Source: Amphritea sp.
GTDB taxonomy: Bacteria > Pseudomonadota > Gammaproteobacteria > Pseudomonadales > Balneatricaceae
Length of the DNA stretch: 64,000 bases
Assembly (NCBI RefSeq): GCF_016744155.1
Contig: NZ_JADGEW010000021.1
Span: 18,105-82,104 of the forward strand
Direction of reading: 5' to 3'
Under the pieces are notes generated by a model that had not been told where the DNA came from, did no database searches, and worked only from the letters and a program-made list of their open reading frames with translations. A program made the translations under genes and the position numbers. Positions 19,649 through 28,883 of the stretch are shown here, one piece after another. The first letter of the stretch is position 1. Each line of letters opens with the position of its first letter.

Positions 19649-20497
19649 ATGCGCATTCGAGCAATTTTACAGATAGGATTTGTTCTGCTCCTGAGTTTTC
19701 CGGCACTGGCTGAAAATGATGTCAGAGGGAGTGATGATCCCCAGCAACTCCCTCGTTTCCCATTAAGCTGGATTGTTAGTTATAGTGAGGAAAAAGTGCC
19801 TGAGTATGCTCTGGCTACTGGGCCGATGAAAAAAGTTGAAGGTGTAATTGCACCGGAAAAGGCAGAGAGCTTTCAGGGTCTGTTAACACGTATTACCTAT
19901 CGTGTTCCTGATACTCATACACCTGAAAATATTTTTGCTTACTATCTGAAGAATCTACAAAGTATCGATGCGGAGATTCTCTTTCAGTGCAGTAGTCGTC
20001 AGTGTGGTAGTAGTAACCAATGGGCCAATAACTATTTCAAGGTGGCTGAGCTCTACGGAATAGACCGGACGCAATTCTTTCTTTCTGCGACCACCGGGAA
20101 TATGCAGTTAGCGCTCTATACCGTTAAAAGAGGGAATCGCAGGGTCTATATCCAGCTGGACCTTATCGCGCCTCTTGAACAGACTGAAGCCGGTCTGGCG
20201 GCCGATATTCAGCAACAAGGTTTCAGTTGGTTGAGTAGTGCTGAAAATATTGAGCCGCTGTTAAGCTACCTGATAAGCAACCCCCAGCAGAAAATACTCA
20301 TTGGTAGTTACAACGGATCTGAAGGTAGCACTTTGAGTGAGCTGCTTAACCTAAGTAAAACAGCGGCAGAGACGGTTGCGGGTTTGTTGATTAGCGCGGG
20401 AGTCGATCCGCAACGGATAGAAACAGTGGGGGTAGGGCCAGCAGTACCCTTAGCTAAACAGGATAAGGCCTCAGGCCTATGGGTGCAGGTACGCTGA
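19649..20497 (+). CDS. DUF4892 domain protein with OmpA-like C-terminus, exported
   Basis: 282 residues. A clear signal peptide (IGFVLLLSFPALA, cleavage near residue 21) directs it to the periplasm. The middle part has the DUF4892 pattern (PRFPLSWIVSYSE, ITYRVPDTHTPENIFAYY, paired Cys in FQCSSRQCG that may form a disulfide). The last 80 residues, from ILIGSYNG through AAETVAGLLISAGVDPQRIETVGVGP, resemble the peptidoglycan-binding OmpA-like fold. Probable envelope protein; function unknown. Between hydrolase and patatin genes in one operon. Confidence 0.8.
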   Translation: MRIRAILQIGFVLLLSFPALAENDVRGSDDPQQLPRFPLSWIVSYSEEKVPEYALATGPMKKVEGVIAPEKAESFQGLLTRITYRVPDTHTPENIFAYYLKNLQSIDAEILFQCSSRQCGSSNQWANNYFKVAELYGIDRTQFFLSATTGNMQLALYTVKRGNRRVYIQLDLIAPLEQTEAGLAADIQQQGFSWLSSAENIEPLLSYLISNPQQKILIGSYNGSEGSTLSELLNLSKTAAETVAGLLISAGVDPQRIETVGVGPAVPLAKQDKASGLWVQVR

Positions 20498-20542
20498 TCG
20501 GTAACCGGTAGTGCAACCTCCCTAGAACAAAGGATGTGATCT

Positions 20543-21433
20543 ATGAAAACCACAGTGTCCCTGGTGCTCGGTAGCGGTGGAGCCAGAGGTTACAGTCACA
20601 TCGGTGTGATTGAAGAGCTGGAGCGCCGTGGCTATGAAATTATCTGTGTCGCCGGTAGTTCAATGGGGGCTCTGGTCGGGGGAGTCTACGCTGCGGGTCG
20701 ATTACCAGAATATAAAGAGTGGGTTACCAGTCTCAAACGGATAGATGTCTTTAGAATGATGGACCTTACCTTAAGAGGTGAGGGAACTATCCGCGGCAAG
20801 CGGTTAATGACTAATCTGCGTGAAATTGTCGGTAATCCATTGATTCAAGAGTTGCCTATTCCATATACGGCCGTGGCTACAGACCTGACGCATCAGAAGG
20901 AAGTGTGGTTTCAGAACGGACTGATGTTAGATGCTATTAGGGCTTCAATTGCTGTGCCGGGTTTTTTTACGCCGGTATTCGAAGAGGACCGCGTGCTGGT
21001 GGACGGCGGTGTGCTAAACCCTATACCGATTATTCCAACGGTGGCGGCTCATGCAGACCTCATTATCGCGGTGGACCTTAACGCGGAAGCTTGTCTGCCT
21101 CGGGTAGTGATGCCGGAAACCCGTTACCTTGATCGCACAGGGTTTAGTGATGAGTGGCATCTGGATGGGGCGCCACAGGTAGAAGATGAACAGTTAGCTG
21201 AAAGCACGCCCCATAAAGCCGTGGGCAGAATTGATGTGTTGCTGAACGCGGTAGAGGTGATGCAGGAATCATTAGGTAAGTACAAAGTGGCGGGGTATCC
21301 TCCCGATCTGCTGATTGGCATACCCAAGGATGCCTGTAGTTTTTATGAATTCCATCGGGGTACTGAGATGATCGAGTTGGGGCGTGAGATGGCAGCTCAG
21401 AGCTTGCTTGGTCTGGAACAATCGATGCGTTGA
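20543..21433 (+). CDS. Patatin-like phospholipase (RssA type)
   Basis: 296 residues. Patatin fold with oxyanion loop GSGGARG (about residues 11-17), nucleophile GSSMG (Ser about 42) and the DGG catalytic Asp in VLVDGGVLNPIP. The Ser-Asp dyad predicts lipid acyl hydrolase activity. No signal peptide, so cytoplasmic, like E. coli RssA; the physiological substrate is unknown. Last gene of the hydrolase-DUF4892 operon, followed by a terminator. Confidence 0.9.
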   Translation: MKTTVSLVLGSGGARGYSHIGVIEELERRGYEIICVAGSSMGALVGGVYAAGRLPEYKEWVTSLKRIDVFRMMDLTLRGEGTIRGKRLMTNLREIVGNPLIQELPIPYTAVATDLTHQKEVWFQNGLMLDAIRASIAVPGFFTPVFEEDRVLVDGGVLNPIPIIPTVAAHADLIIAVDLNAEACLPRVVMPETRYLDRTGFSDEWHLDGAPQVEDEQLAESTPHKAVGRIDVLLNAVEVMQESLGKYKVAGYPPDLLIGIPKDACSFYEFHRGTEMIELGREMAAQSLLGLEQSMR

Positions 21434-21469
21434 TAGACTGAATTATGTCAGTGTATGTTATGCAAAAAT

Positions 21470-21497
21470 AAAGGAGCCATAGGGCTCCTTTGTTTTG
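21470..21497. terminator. Rho-independent terminator between convergent genes
   Basis: AAGGAGCC stem (21471-21478) with ATAG loop and GGCTCCTT (21483-21490), followed by TGTTTTGTT. Serves the patatin operon and possibly folE from the other side. Confidence 0.8.
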
Positions 21498-21517
21498 TTA
21501 CCGCAGAAAATCAGATA

Positions 21518-22057
21518 TCAGTTAATCAGCGAAAGGAATTCCCCTCGGGTTGACTGACTTTTTCTAAATGAGCCCAGCATCATCGAAGTTTTCATGCTGC
21601 TGTTCTGCTTTTCTACGCCGCGCATCATCATGCACATATGTTGTGCTTCAATAACAACACCAACGCCGTCAGCACCGGTCGCTTGCATGATTGCGTCGGC
21701 AATCTGCTTGGTCATGTTTTCTTGAATTTGCAGGCGACGGGCAAACATATCGACAATGCGTGCAATCTTCGACAGACCGATTACCTGTCCCTGGGGAATG
21801 TAGCCTACATGACACTTACCGATAAATGGCAGCATATGATGCTCGCACATTGAATACAGCTCGATATCCTTAACGATGACCATCTCGCTGTTCTCGGTTG
21901 GGAACATCGCGCCATTAATGACCTCTTCCAGGTTCTGATCATAGCCCCGAGTGAGAAACTTCATCGCTTTAGCAGCGCGCTTTGGAGTATCGACCAAACC
22001 TTCGCGGGTGATATCTTCACCCAGTTGTTCGATTATGCTGGCAAATTCTTTTTCCAT
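21518..22057 (-). CDS. folE: GTP cyclohydrolase I
   Basis: 179 residues from the ATG at 22057. Converts GTP to dihydroneopterin triphosphate, first step of folate synthesis. Zinc ligands C71 and H74 in [10 protein letters not shown] and C142 in [10 protein letters not shown] are all present, with the family start [20 protein letters not shown]. An upstream in-frame ATG at 22117 would add 20 residues ([15 protein letters not shown]...) that do not resemble the family, so the shorter form is preferred, although no strong ribosome site is visible for it. Confidence 0.95.
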   Translation of the reverse strand: MEKEFASIIEQLGEDITREGLVDTPKRAAKAMKFLTRGYDQNLEEVINGAMFPTENSEMVIVKDIELYSMCEHHMLPFIGKCHVGYIPQGQVIGLSKIARIVDMFARRLQIQENMTKQIADAIMQATGADGVGVVIEAQHMCMMMRGVEKQNSSMKTSMMLGSFRKSQSTRGEFLSLIN

Positions 22058-22202
22058 TACAGTGCGTAATCCTGTCTTGGTCTGTCTGCGCCGTTGCCAT
22101 ACAACTCCTAAAACCATAGTTGCATGAGAGGGCTGTTAAAAAAGGAAGCTAACTTACGTGATTAGCTCTCATAGGTAAAGTCTGTGGCACTGTTTTCAGG
22201 CT

Positions 22203-22769
22203 TTATTTTGCTCGCTTGAGCAATACATAGAGCGCGCCGGTGCCACCATCTTTCGGTTGAGCGGAAGAGAACGCGATCACTTGCGACATCTGTTGTAGCC
22301 AGTCATTCACGTAGGACTTCATCAGTGCTTGCTGTCCTTCTACGCTATTTGACTTACCATGGATCACCATGACGCAACGTAACTGTCGAAGACTGCATTC
22401 GCGTATAAAGCTGCCCAGTTCGGTGCGGGCATCGTCTAAAGTATAGCCATGAAGATCTAGCCCTGCATCCCAGGGCAGATGTCCCTGCTTGAGTTTCTTC
22501 ATCACTTTTAGCTGAACGCCCGGCGCTGCGTAGATGAGTTCATCTTCAGTTTCCACCAGATTGATGACTTCAGATGTGAGACCGTCGACAACCATCTCTT
22601 CATCCTGAACGGCAACCAGTCTTTTATAGCGGGTGGTTTCATCGTCAGCCAGCTTTAATTTTTTTGGTTGCCCCCGAAGATCGGCCCGATCATCGGAATG
22701 ACGGGTAACTCCCTTCATGGCAGCAGAGAAATCAAATTCATTTTCATTAGGTAGATCGTTTTCAGACAT
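22203..22769 (-). CDS. Smr domain protein
   Basis: 188 residues. The C-terminal half is a Smr domain with LDLHGYTLDDAR and the VIHGKSNS loop, related to the MutS2 C-terminus and associated with nicking nuclease or nucleic-acid binding. The N-terminal half is charged. A TTG at 22784 could extend it by five residues. Sits between folE and prmB as in Pseudomonas. Exact substrate unknown. Confidence 0.88.
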   Translation of the reverse strand: MSENDLPNENEFDFSAAMKGVTRHSDDRADLRGQPKKLKLADDETTRYKRLVAVQDEEMVVDGLTSEVINLVETEDELIYAAPGVQLKVMKKLKQGHLPWDAGLDLHGYTLDDARTELGSFIRECSLRQLRCVMVIHGKSNSVEGQQALMKSYVNDWLQQMSQVIAFSSAQPKDGGTGALYVLLKRAK

Positions 22770-22848
22770 AGCGTTCGCAGACAATATTAATTAACATACA
22801 CGGCCTGTAATAAAGCAGGCATCAATCCAGTGAATTATCCATCCAGAT

Positions 22849-23766
22849 ATGACCATCAATCAAGCACAGACTCTTAAAGAGTTGCATACAATACGTGATT
22901 TTGTTCGTTTCAGCATGAGCCGTTTCTACGAACATGAACTTTATTTTGGTCACGGTACCGATAATCCCTGGGACGAAGCGGTTCAGTTAGTACTGGGCGC
23001 GCTGCATCTACCCTGGAATAGTAACCCGCAACTACTGGATTCCCGGCTTACGACGGAAGAGAAGTCCCGAGTATTGGATTTCCTCGAACAGCGAGTCATA
23101 AAGCGCCGTCCGTTGCCTTATATCATAGGCGAGTCCTGGTATGCGGGTATGCCTTTTTATGTGGATGAGCGGGTGTTGATTCCTCGCTCTCCCATTCAGG
23201 AACTAATCGAGCAGCACTTCAATCCCTGGTTACGGGAAGGGCCGGTTGAACGGATTCTGGACCTTTGTACTGGTAGTGGTTGTATCGGTATTGTTTGCGC
23301 CTATGCCTTTGAAGAGGCGGAAGTTGATCTGGCTGATATCTCAGCAGATGCGCTGGAGGTTGCTCGTCGGAATATCACCCGGCATGAACTGGATGAGCGG
23401 GTTACTGCGATCGAGAGTGATCTGTTCAGCAATTTGACCGGTCAACGATATGATCTGATTGTGAGTAATCCGCCGTATGTAGATAGAGCTGATCTGGCGG
23501 GCATGCCCCAGGAGTATCAGCATGAGCCTGATCTGGCGCTGGGGTCGGGTCCAGATGGTTTGGATATTACTAAGCAGATTCTGCGTCAGGCCGATCAGTT
23601 CCTTGCCGAAGATGGCTTGCTGGTCATCGAGGTGGGTAATAGCGAAGTCCATCTACAACAGCAGTATCCGAACATTCCTTTTACCTGGCTAGAGTTAGAG
23701 GCGGGCGGTAACGGCGTCTTCCTGCTGACTGCAGCAGAGGTTAAACAGTATTGCAGCTCTGTCTGA
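22849..23766 (+). CDS. prmB: 50S ribosomal protein L3 N5-glutamine methyltransferase
   Basis: 305 residues. S-adenosylmethionine-dependent methyltransferase with the SAM-binding loop LDLCTGSGCIGI (138-149) and the substrate-glutamine motif NPPY (207-210). The N-terminal helical domain (ELHTIRDFVRFSMSRFYEH) is the PrmB version and separates it from PrmC/HemK, which modifies release factors. Upstream of aroC with 51 bases between, the same order as in Pseudomonas. Confidence 0.94.
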   Translation: MTINQAQTLKELHTIRDFVRFSMSRFYEHELYFGHGTDNPWDEAVQLVLGALHLPWNSNPQLLDSRLTTEEKSRVLDFLEQRVIKRRPLPYIIGESWYAGMPFYVDERVLIPRSPIQELIEQHFNPWLREGPVERILDLCTGSGCIGIVCAYAFEEAEVDLADISADALEVARRNITRHELDERVTAIESDLFSNLTGQRYDLIVSNPPYVDRADLAGMPQEYQHEPDLALGSGPDGLDITKQILRQADQFLAEDGLLVIEVGNSEVHLQQQYPNIPFTWLELEAGGNGVFLLTAAEVKQYCSSV

Positions 23767-23817
23767 ATGACTAGGGTATAATCGACTAAATTTTTGTTTT
23801 GAAATCGGGAACAGACG

Positions 23818-24906
23818 ATGTCAGGAAACACATACGGTAAGCTTTTTACCGTCACCACCTTCGGCGAAAGCCACGGCCCGGCACTGGGTTGTATTATCGA
23901 TGGCTGCCCTCCGGGCATAGAGCTGACAGAAGCTGATCTGCAAAGGGATCTTGATCGGCGTAAGCCGGGTACATCCCGTCATACTACGCAACGACGTGAG
24001 GCGGATGAGGTGAAGATCCTCTCCGGTGTTTTCGAAGGTAAAACCACCGGTACGCCTATTGGCTTGTTGATTGAAAATACCGATCAGCGTTCTAAAGATT
24101 ACTCTAATATCGAAGAAACTTTCCGTCCGGCGCATGCTGACTACGTATACACCCATAAATACGGTTTCCGTGATTATCGTGGTGGTGGTCGTTCATCGGC
24201 TCGTGAGACGGCTATGCGGGTTGCTGCTGGCGCTGTCGCTAAGAAGTTTCTGGCACAGAAGGGTGTTGAAATACGCGGTTATCTGTCTCAGTTAGGGCCG
24301 ATCAAAATTGATGCTTTTGACTGGGATCAGGTCGAGCAAAACCCGTTTTTCTGCCCAGATGTGGCCAAAGTTGCTGAGATGGAAACTTACATGGATGCCC
24401 TGCGCAAAGAGGGTAACTCTGTTGGGGCTAAGATCTCTGTATCAGCTAGCGGCATTCCTGTGGGCTTAGGAGAACCGATCTTTGATCGTCTGGATGCAGA
24501 CCTGGCGCATGCACTGATGAGCATCAATGCGGTAAAAGGCGTTGAGATAGGTGATGGTTTTGCCTGTGTTGAGCAGAAAGGGACTGAGCATCGCGATGAG
24601 ATGACCCCAGAAGGTTTCCTGTCGAACCATGCGGGCGGTATTTTGGGTGGTATTTCTACCGGTCAGGAGATTACTGCGCATATTGCTTTGAAACCGACCT
24701 CCAGTTTACGTCTGCCGGGGCGCAGTATTAACAGCCGCGGTGAAGCGATTGAAGTGGTCACCCAGGGGCGTCATGACCCTTGCGTTGGTATTCGCGCAAC
24801 ACCGATTGCTGAAGCGATGATGGCAATCGTATTGATGGATCATTTTCTCAGGCATCGTGCGCAAAACGCTGATGTCACTTGTGAAACCCCGATCCTAAAA
24901 GGTTAA
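23818..24906 (+). CDS. aroC: Chorismate synthase
   Basis: 362 residues, normal length. Converts 5-enolpyruvylshikimate-3-phosphate to chorismate using reduced FMN, feeding the trp genes found further on. Signatures: [18 protein letters not shown] (start), the [21 protein letters not shown] region with [10 protein letters not shown], and the C-terminal [18 protein letters not shown]. All catalytic His/Arg stretches are intact. Confidence 0.97.
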   Translation: MSGNTYGKLFTVTTFGESHGPALGCIIDGCPPGIELTEADLQRDLDRRKPGTSRHTTQRREADEVKILSGVFEGKTTGTPIGLLIENTDQRSKDYSNIEETFRPAHADYVYTHKYGFRDYRGGGRSSARETAMRVAAGAVAKKFLAQKGVEIRGYLSQLGPIKIDAFDWDQVEQNPFFCPDVAKVAEMETYMDALRKEGNSVGAKISVSASGIPVGLGEPIFDRLDADLAHALMSINAVKGVEIGDGFACVEQKGTEHRDEMTPEGFLSNHAGGILGGISTGQEITAHIALKPTSSLRLPGRSINSRGEAIEVVTQGRHDPCVGIRATPIAEAMMAIVLMDHFLRHRAQNADVTCETPILKG

Positions 24907-25033
24907 AATCCTTTTGACATAATTTGGTAGTGCCTGTTCGCAGAGCAGGCGTTATCTATTTTATGATCTTTCATTTGAACCTCTAATATTAACTACGGCG
25001 TAATTCCCGCCTTTAGTTGTGGTGTGTATAGCT

Positions 25034-25885
25034 ATGACAGTCTATAAAGAAACCCTTTACGATGGCTACGGCCAGGCCTTTGATGTTGAAGAAGTACTGT
25101 TTGAACAGCAGACGGATTTATGGCATCTGATTATTTTTCGTAACCCTAAGTTCGGTACCGTCATGGCCCTGGATGGGATCATCCAGACAACAGAGAAAGA
25201 TGAGTTTATCTATCATGAGATGTTGACTCATGTACCTCTGCTGGCACACGGAAATGCGAAGAAGGTACTGATTATTGGGGGCGGTGACGGTGGAATGCTG
25301 CGGGAAGTGCTGAAGCACCCATCCGTTGAGAGTGCCACCCAGGTAGAGATCGATCAGGCTGTTATCGACATGTGTGTTGAGCATCTGCCAAATCATTCTC
25401 AGGGCGCTTACGATAATCCCCGTGCGAAGATCGTTATCGGTGATGGTATCGACTATGTTTGCCAGACCGATGAAAAATACGACGTCATTATTTCTGACTG
25501 TACCGACCCTGTGGGTCCGGGCGAAGTGCTATTCAGCAGTCGATTCTATGAGGGCTGCAAGCGCTGCCTGAATGACGGTGGTATCTTTGTTGCACAGAAC
25601 GGTGTGGTCTATATGCAGCCGGAAGAAGTGGTGACGACTCGCCAGCGTTTGAGCCCATACTTCTCAGACCAGACTTTTTATACGGCGGCAGTGCCAACCT
25701 ATATCGGCGGGGCGATGACCTTTGCCTGGGCCTGTGATGATCAGGGCATTCGTCAGCAAAGTGTAGAGCTAATCGCCGAGCGTTTTAAAGCCAGTGGCAT
25801 TAAAACCCGTTACTACAATCCAGCTATTCACGTTGGCAGTTTCGCACTGCCGCAGTATATTCTCGAAGAATTAGGCGACGCTTGA
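25034..25885 (+). CDS. speE: Polyamine aminopropyltransferase (spermidine synthase)
   Basis: 283 residues from ATG 25034 (an in-frame GTG lies 15 bases upstream). Transfers the aminopropyl group of decarboxylated SAM to putrescine. Contains [19 protein letters not shown], the nucleotide loop GGGDGG and the catalytic region [15 protein letters not shown]. The matching SAM decarboxylase gene speD lies 3 kb away on the opposite strand. Ends in a strong terminator. Confidence 0.95.
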   Translation: MTVYKETLYDGYGQAFDVEEVLFEQQTDLWHLIIFRNPKFGTVMALDGIIQTTEKDEFIYHEMLTHVPLLAHGNAKKVLIIGGGDGGMLREVLKHPSVESATQVEIDQAVIDMCVEHLPNHSQGAYDNPRAKIVIGDGIDYVCQTDEKYDVIISDCTDPVGPGEVLFSSRFYEGCKRCLNDGGIFVAQNGVVYMQPEEVVTTRQRLSPYFSDQTFYTAAVPTYIGGAMTFAWACDDQGIRQQSVELIAERFKASGIKTRYYNPAIHVGSFALPQYILEELGDA

Positions 25886-25929
25886 TATCTTAAAGAGATA
25901 TCTGCGCGTGAGACTGTTGCGCTTGACTG

Positions 25930-25964
25930 AAAATCCACCCGTTGAATAAACCGGTGGATTTTTA
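25930..25964 (+). terminator. Terminator after speE
   Basis: AAATCCACC (25931-25939) pairs with GGTGGATTT (25953-25961) around a 13-base loop; TTTT follows. Confidence 0.75.
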
Positions 25965-26035
25965 CATCTTATAGCTACTAATCTGTTTTGAATGGATCGC
26001 TAAAGTAAACAACGGGAAATCTTAACTGATAGCTG

Positions 26036-27193
26036 ATGAAACTGAATACCTATACACGGCTCTCGGGCTTCTATTTCTTTTACTTCTCCCTGCTAGGTGC
26101 GCTAGTACCGTACTGGAGTCTGTATCTGAAATCCTTTGATTTTGATGCGCAGACTATCGGTGGGTTGATGGCTATCCTCATGGCCTCTCGGATTGTTGCA
26201 CCCAACATTTGGGGCTGGCTGGCAGACCGAACCGGGCAAAGGATACGTATTGTTCGCTATGGTTCATTTTTCACCTGTCTGATTTTTGTGTTTATTTTCT
26301 GGCAGGAGAGTGCGCTGGGAATCGCGCTGGTGATGCTGGGCTTCAGTTTCTTCTGGAATGCAGTGTTGCCCCAGTTTGAAGTGTTAACCCTGATTCATCT
26401 GGGTGAAAGGAGCGAGCTCTATAGCCGTATCCGTCTCTGGGGGTCTATTGGCTTTATCATTACGGTGTTGGCCATAGGTTGGTTGCTGGATATGATCGAT
26501 ATTCGCTGGCTGCCCTGGTTGATGCTCGGGCTGATGCTGCTGATCTGGATCGCATCACTCTTTGTTGCAGGTAAGGCTGTCACATCTAACAGCGCCGAAA
26601 GTGGCTTTATGAAGCAATTGCTGCGCCCCCAGGTCATTGCGTTTTTTGTGATCTGTCTGCTGATTCAGTTCAGTCATGGGCCATACTACACCTTCTACTC
26701 AGTCCTGATGGACAGCCTGGGTTATAGCCGTGCAGAGATCGGCATGCTCTGGGCTATCGGCGTTATTGCTGAAGTTATAGTGTTTATCTATATGCATCGG
26801 CTGATCGGGCGGTTTGGTCTGCGTCGGTTGATGATCGGCAGTCTCATGCTCTGTGTGCTGCGCTGGTTGCTGATCGGCCTGGTGCCTGAAAACCAACCGC
26901 TGATGTTATTTGCGCAAAGCCTGCATGCGGTGAGTTTTGGTGCGTTACACGCGATAGGCATCGCCCTGGTTCATCATTATTTTTCGCCAGCTAACCATGG
27001 TCAGGGGCAGGCGATGTTCAGTAGTTTTGGTTTTGGCATTGGTGGTGCTCTGGGTGCATTGTGCAGCGGTTTTCTCTGGGAGTCGCTGGGTGCAGCTGCA
27101 ACATTTATGCTTGCCGCAGCGGCTGTGTCTATAGCCGTTTTGTGCGCAACTATTTGGATAAAACCAGAAAATTGTGCAATTACGAATCGGTAA
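26036..27193 (+). CDS. MFS transporter, PPP/HcaT-like family
   Basis: 385 residues with 12 hydrophobic segments. The N-terminal helix and loop (GFYFFYFSLLGALVPYWSLYL; MASRIVAPNIWGWLADRTGQR) match the phenylpropionate permease/nucleoside permease-like branch of the major facilitator superfamily. Substrate cannot be inferred. No N- or C-terminal extension. Directly downstream of speE but behind a terminator; the same neighbour occurs in Pseudomonas next to aroC (recollection). Confidence 0.85.
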   Translation: MKLNTYTRLSGFYFFYFSLLGALVPYWSLYLKSFDFDAQTIGGLMAILMASRIVAPNIWGWLADRTGQRIRIVRYGSFFTCLIFVFIFWQESALGIALVMLGFSFFWNAVLPQFEVLTLIHLGERSELYSRIRLWGSIGFIITVLAIGWLLDMIDIRWLPWLMLGLMLLIWIASLFVAGKAVTSNSAESGFMKQLLRPQVIAFFVICLLIQFSHGPYYTFYSVLMDSLGYSRAEIGMLWAIGVIAEVIVFIYMHRLIGRFGLRRLMIGSLMLCVLRWLLIGLVPENQPLMLFAQSLHAVSFGALHAIGIALVHHYFSPANHGQGQAMFSSFGFGIGGALGALCSGFLWESLGAAATFMLAAAAVSIAVLCATIWIKPENCAITNR

Positions 27194-27318
27194 ATTTGTT
27201 TTGCACCGCAGTTGGTATAGTATTAGAGATAGAGTGATTAAGTTGTTGAATCACGATGGTGCAGTATTAATGTACGCGTAACCATGAGATCAACTGATCT
27301 GATCGTTGAGAGGTGCAC

Positions 27319-27579
27319 ATGAATTTCAAAATAGATGTTGAAATGACACCGGAAGAGCTCCGCAAAGTATTAGGGCTGCCCGATGTTGAGTCGTTCCAAA
27401 CAGAAATGATGAGTAAGATTCAGGAGCGGATGGACGCCGGTGCGGATGGGTATGATCCACTTACCTTGTTCCAGCCTTATATGTCTACGGGTCTGGGTTC
27501 GATGGATACGCTACAGAAGATGCTGACCAACATGATGTCGGCCTACACCAACAGCAGTAAAAGCACTGACAAAAAATAA
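27319..27579 (+). CDS. DUF6489 family small protein, upstream of phaR
   Basis: 86 residues. MNFKIDVEMTPEELRKVLGLP is the DUF6489-type start; the rest is helical with Met- and Gln-rich sequence (TLQKMLTNMMSAY), reminiscent of small granule-associated proteins. No membrane segment. A GAGAGG ribosome site precedes the ATG at 27319. Located 64 bases upstream of the PHA repressor gene phaR, so a role at PHA granules is plausible by context only. Confidence 0.72.
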   Translation: MNFKIDVEMTPEELRKVLGLPDVESFQTEMMSKIQERMDAGADGYDPLTLFQPYMSTGLGSMDTLQKMLTNMMSAYTNSSKSTDKK

Positions 27580-27643
27580 ATCTGTCACCTGATCTTTTCG
27601 CAAACAGCTTAAGACAGAAACAGAATTGCAGAGAGAGATAATT

Positions 27644-28129
27644 TTGAGAATTCTCAGAAAATACACCAATCGCCGCTTATACGACACCTCACGTAGCTGC
27701 TATATAACTCTCGAAGATGTAAAGGAGCTAGTACTGAGTCAGGAGAACTTTCAGGTTCAAGACTCAAAAACCGGTGCCGATCTGACCCGTAACATCCTGC
27801 TTCAAATCATCAGTGAGCAGGAAGCGCTGGGCCACGGTACGCTACTGACTAATCAGGTATTGCAGCAACTGATCCGTTTCTACGGTGACAGCATGCAGGG
27901 AATGATGAGCCAGTATCTGGAACAGAGCATCGCTACCTTTATCGATCAGCAGGAACGTATTCGCGAGCAGATGCAAAACATGATCGGCGCGAGCAACCCG
28001 CTGAATATGATGAACAAAATTGCCGATCAGAATATGGCAATGTGGAACATCTTCACCCCACCGGGAGGTGAAAAAGGCTCAGAGAATCCAGCCAGCAATG
28101 ATGCTGAGCCGCCAAAAGAAGATAAGTAG
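27644..28129 (+). CDS. phaR: Polyhydroxyalkanoate synthesis repressor PhaR
   Basis: 161 residues from a TTG at 27644, chosen because GAGAGAG stands eight bases before it; another TTG at 27626 is also in frame. The N-terminal DNA-binding motif RKYTNRRLYDTSRSCYITLEDVKELV is the diagnostic PHB/PHA accumulation regulator DNA-binding domain; two further PHB_acc helices (GTLLTNQVLQQLIRFYG, MSQYLEQSIATFID) bind PHA granules. The C-terminus is hydrophilic. It represses phasin and pha genes until polymer is present. The synthase genes phaEC lie 1.7 kb downstream on the other strand. Confidence 0.92.
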   Translation: MRILRKYTNRRLYDTSRSCYITLEDVKELVLSQENFQVQDSKTGADLTRNILLQIISEQEALGHGTLLTNQVLQQLIRFYGDSMQGMMSQYLEQSIATFIDQQERIREQMQNMIGASNPLNMMNKIADQNMAMWNIFTPPGGEKGSENPASNDAEPPKEDK

Positions 28130-28145
28130 TTTTTACGGCTTAACG

Positions 28146-28187
28146 AAGCCCGCTTCCGGTTATTAATAACCTGAGCGGGCTTTTTTG
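28146..28187 (+). terminator. Terminator after phaR
   Basis: GCCCGCT (28148-28154) pairs with AGCGGGC (28174-28180); an inner GGTTA/TAACC stem forms within the loop; T6 follows. Confidence 0.82.
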
Positions 28188-28285
28188 TATCCGGCGTAAA
28201 AAAAGCTTTGGTTATAACTAGGCGCGGCCGTTACGTTGTCACTGCGGTCACCCAATAGACGTCCACCGAAATACAAAGAGGCAGT

Positions 28286-28663
28286 ATGCGCATGATTAGA
28301 ATCATTATCGCGAGTGTAATTCTTGGGTTTGCTGGTCACAGTGTTGCTGTCGGAACACAAGCGTAGAAAGATGAGCTGCGAGATGTTGCTGTATGCAATC
28401 TCATAATGACAGAGAGATTTCAGCATCTCTACAATACACAGCAAGATACCGCAGAAGTGATTGAGCAAGACGAATGGTTTGAAGCTAGAGCAATTGTGCT
28501 TGTACAAGAGATGCTGGATTTAAGTGAAACCAAGGCGTATATGAATTATAAATTGGGTATCAGGCGGCACTACAAAGAACAGCTGGAAAATAACGAGATG
28601 GGTAACACCCGCATGGAAATGGAAATCGGCGGTTGTGAGGATATGATGAAGACTGGTAAATAG
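28286..28663 (+). pseudogene. Small secreted protein gene interrupted by an in-frame TAG
   Basis: From ATG 28286 (AGAGG upstream) the frame encodes a signal peptide (MRMIRIIIASVILGFAGHSVAVG) and reaches TAG at 28364-28366 after 26 codons. The same frame then continues open for 98 codons to 28663, with a Cys-containing helical sequence (QDTAEVIEQDEWFEARAIVLVQEML, ending in EIGGCEDMMKTGK). The next ATG (28406) has no ribosome site and no export signal. The simplest reading is one periplasmic protein inactivated by a single nonsense mutation; a sequencing error is the alternative. Family unknown. Confidence 0.62.
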
Positions 28664-28765
28664 CAGCGTTGACCGCCATAACAGACAAATGTTTGGGCTG
28701 GGGGTCGCTGACGCTCAGTATTATAAATCCATAAGATCAGAGCGATCGATTGATTTCCGCTCTTC

Positions 28766-28820
28766 CTAGCAAGTCGCGAAGCGACGTCTAACCACTAGCA
28801 GGCGCGCAGCGCCGTTCTAG
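28766..28820. repeat. Tandem REP-like hairpins bounded by CTAG
   Basis: Two units of about 26 bases in a row: CTAG-N3-GTCGC-GAA-GCGAC-GT-CTA (28766-28790) and CTAG-CA-GGCGC-GCA-GCGCC-GTT-CTAG (28795-28820). Each has a perfect 5-bp stem and a three-base loop, flanked by CTAG or its remnant. This layout resembles repetitive extragenic palindromes. A related half-element (GGTCGCTGACGCTCAG) stands near 28696. Confidence 0.6.
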
Positions 28821-28825
28821 GTAAT

Positions 28826-28852
28826 AAAAAAGCCCGCATTCGCGAGCTTCTA
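28826..28852 (-). terminator. Terminator of speD (reverse strand)
   Basis: On the reverse strand GCTCGC, loop, GCGGGC followed by six T. Placed 32 bases downstream of the speD stop. Confidence 0.7.
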
Positions 28853-28883
28853 TCATTCTATGTACAAAGTTCCAGACTAGGGT

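Noticed and set aside
28163..28507. Reverse-strand frame opposite the interrupted secreted gene
   Set aside because: Overlaps the phaR terminator; no ribosome site; the plus-strand reading with a signal peptide is better supported.
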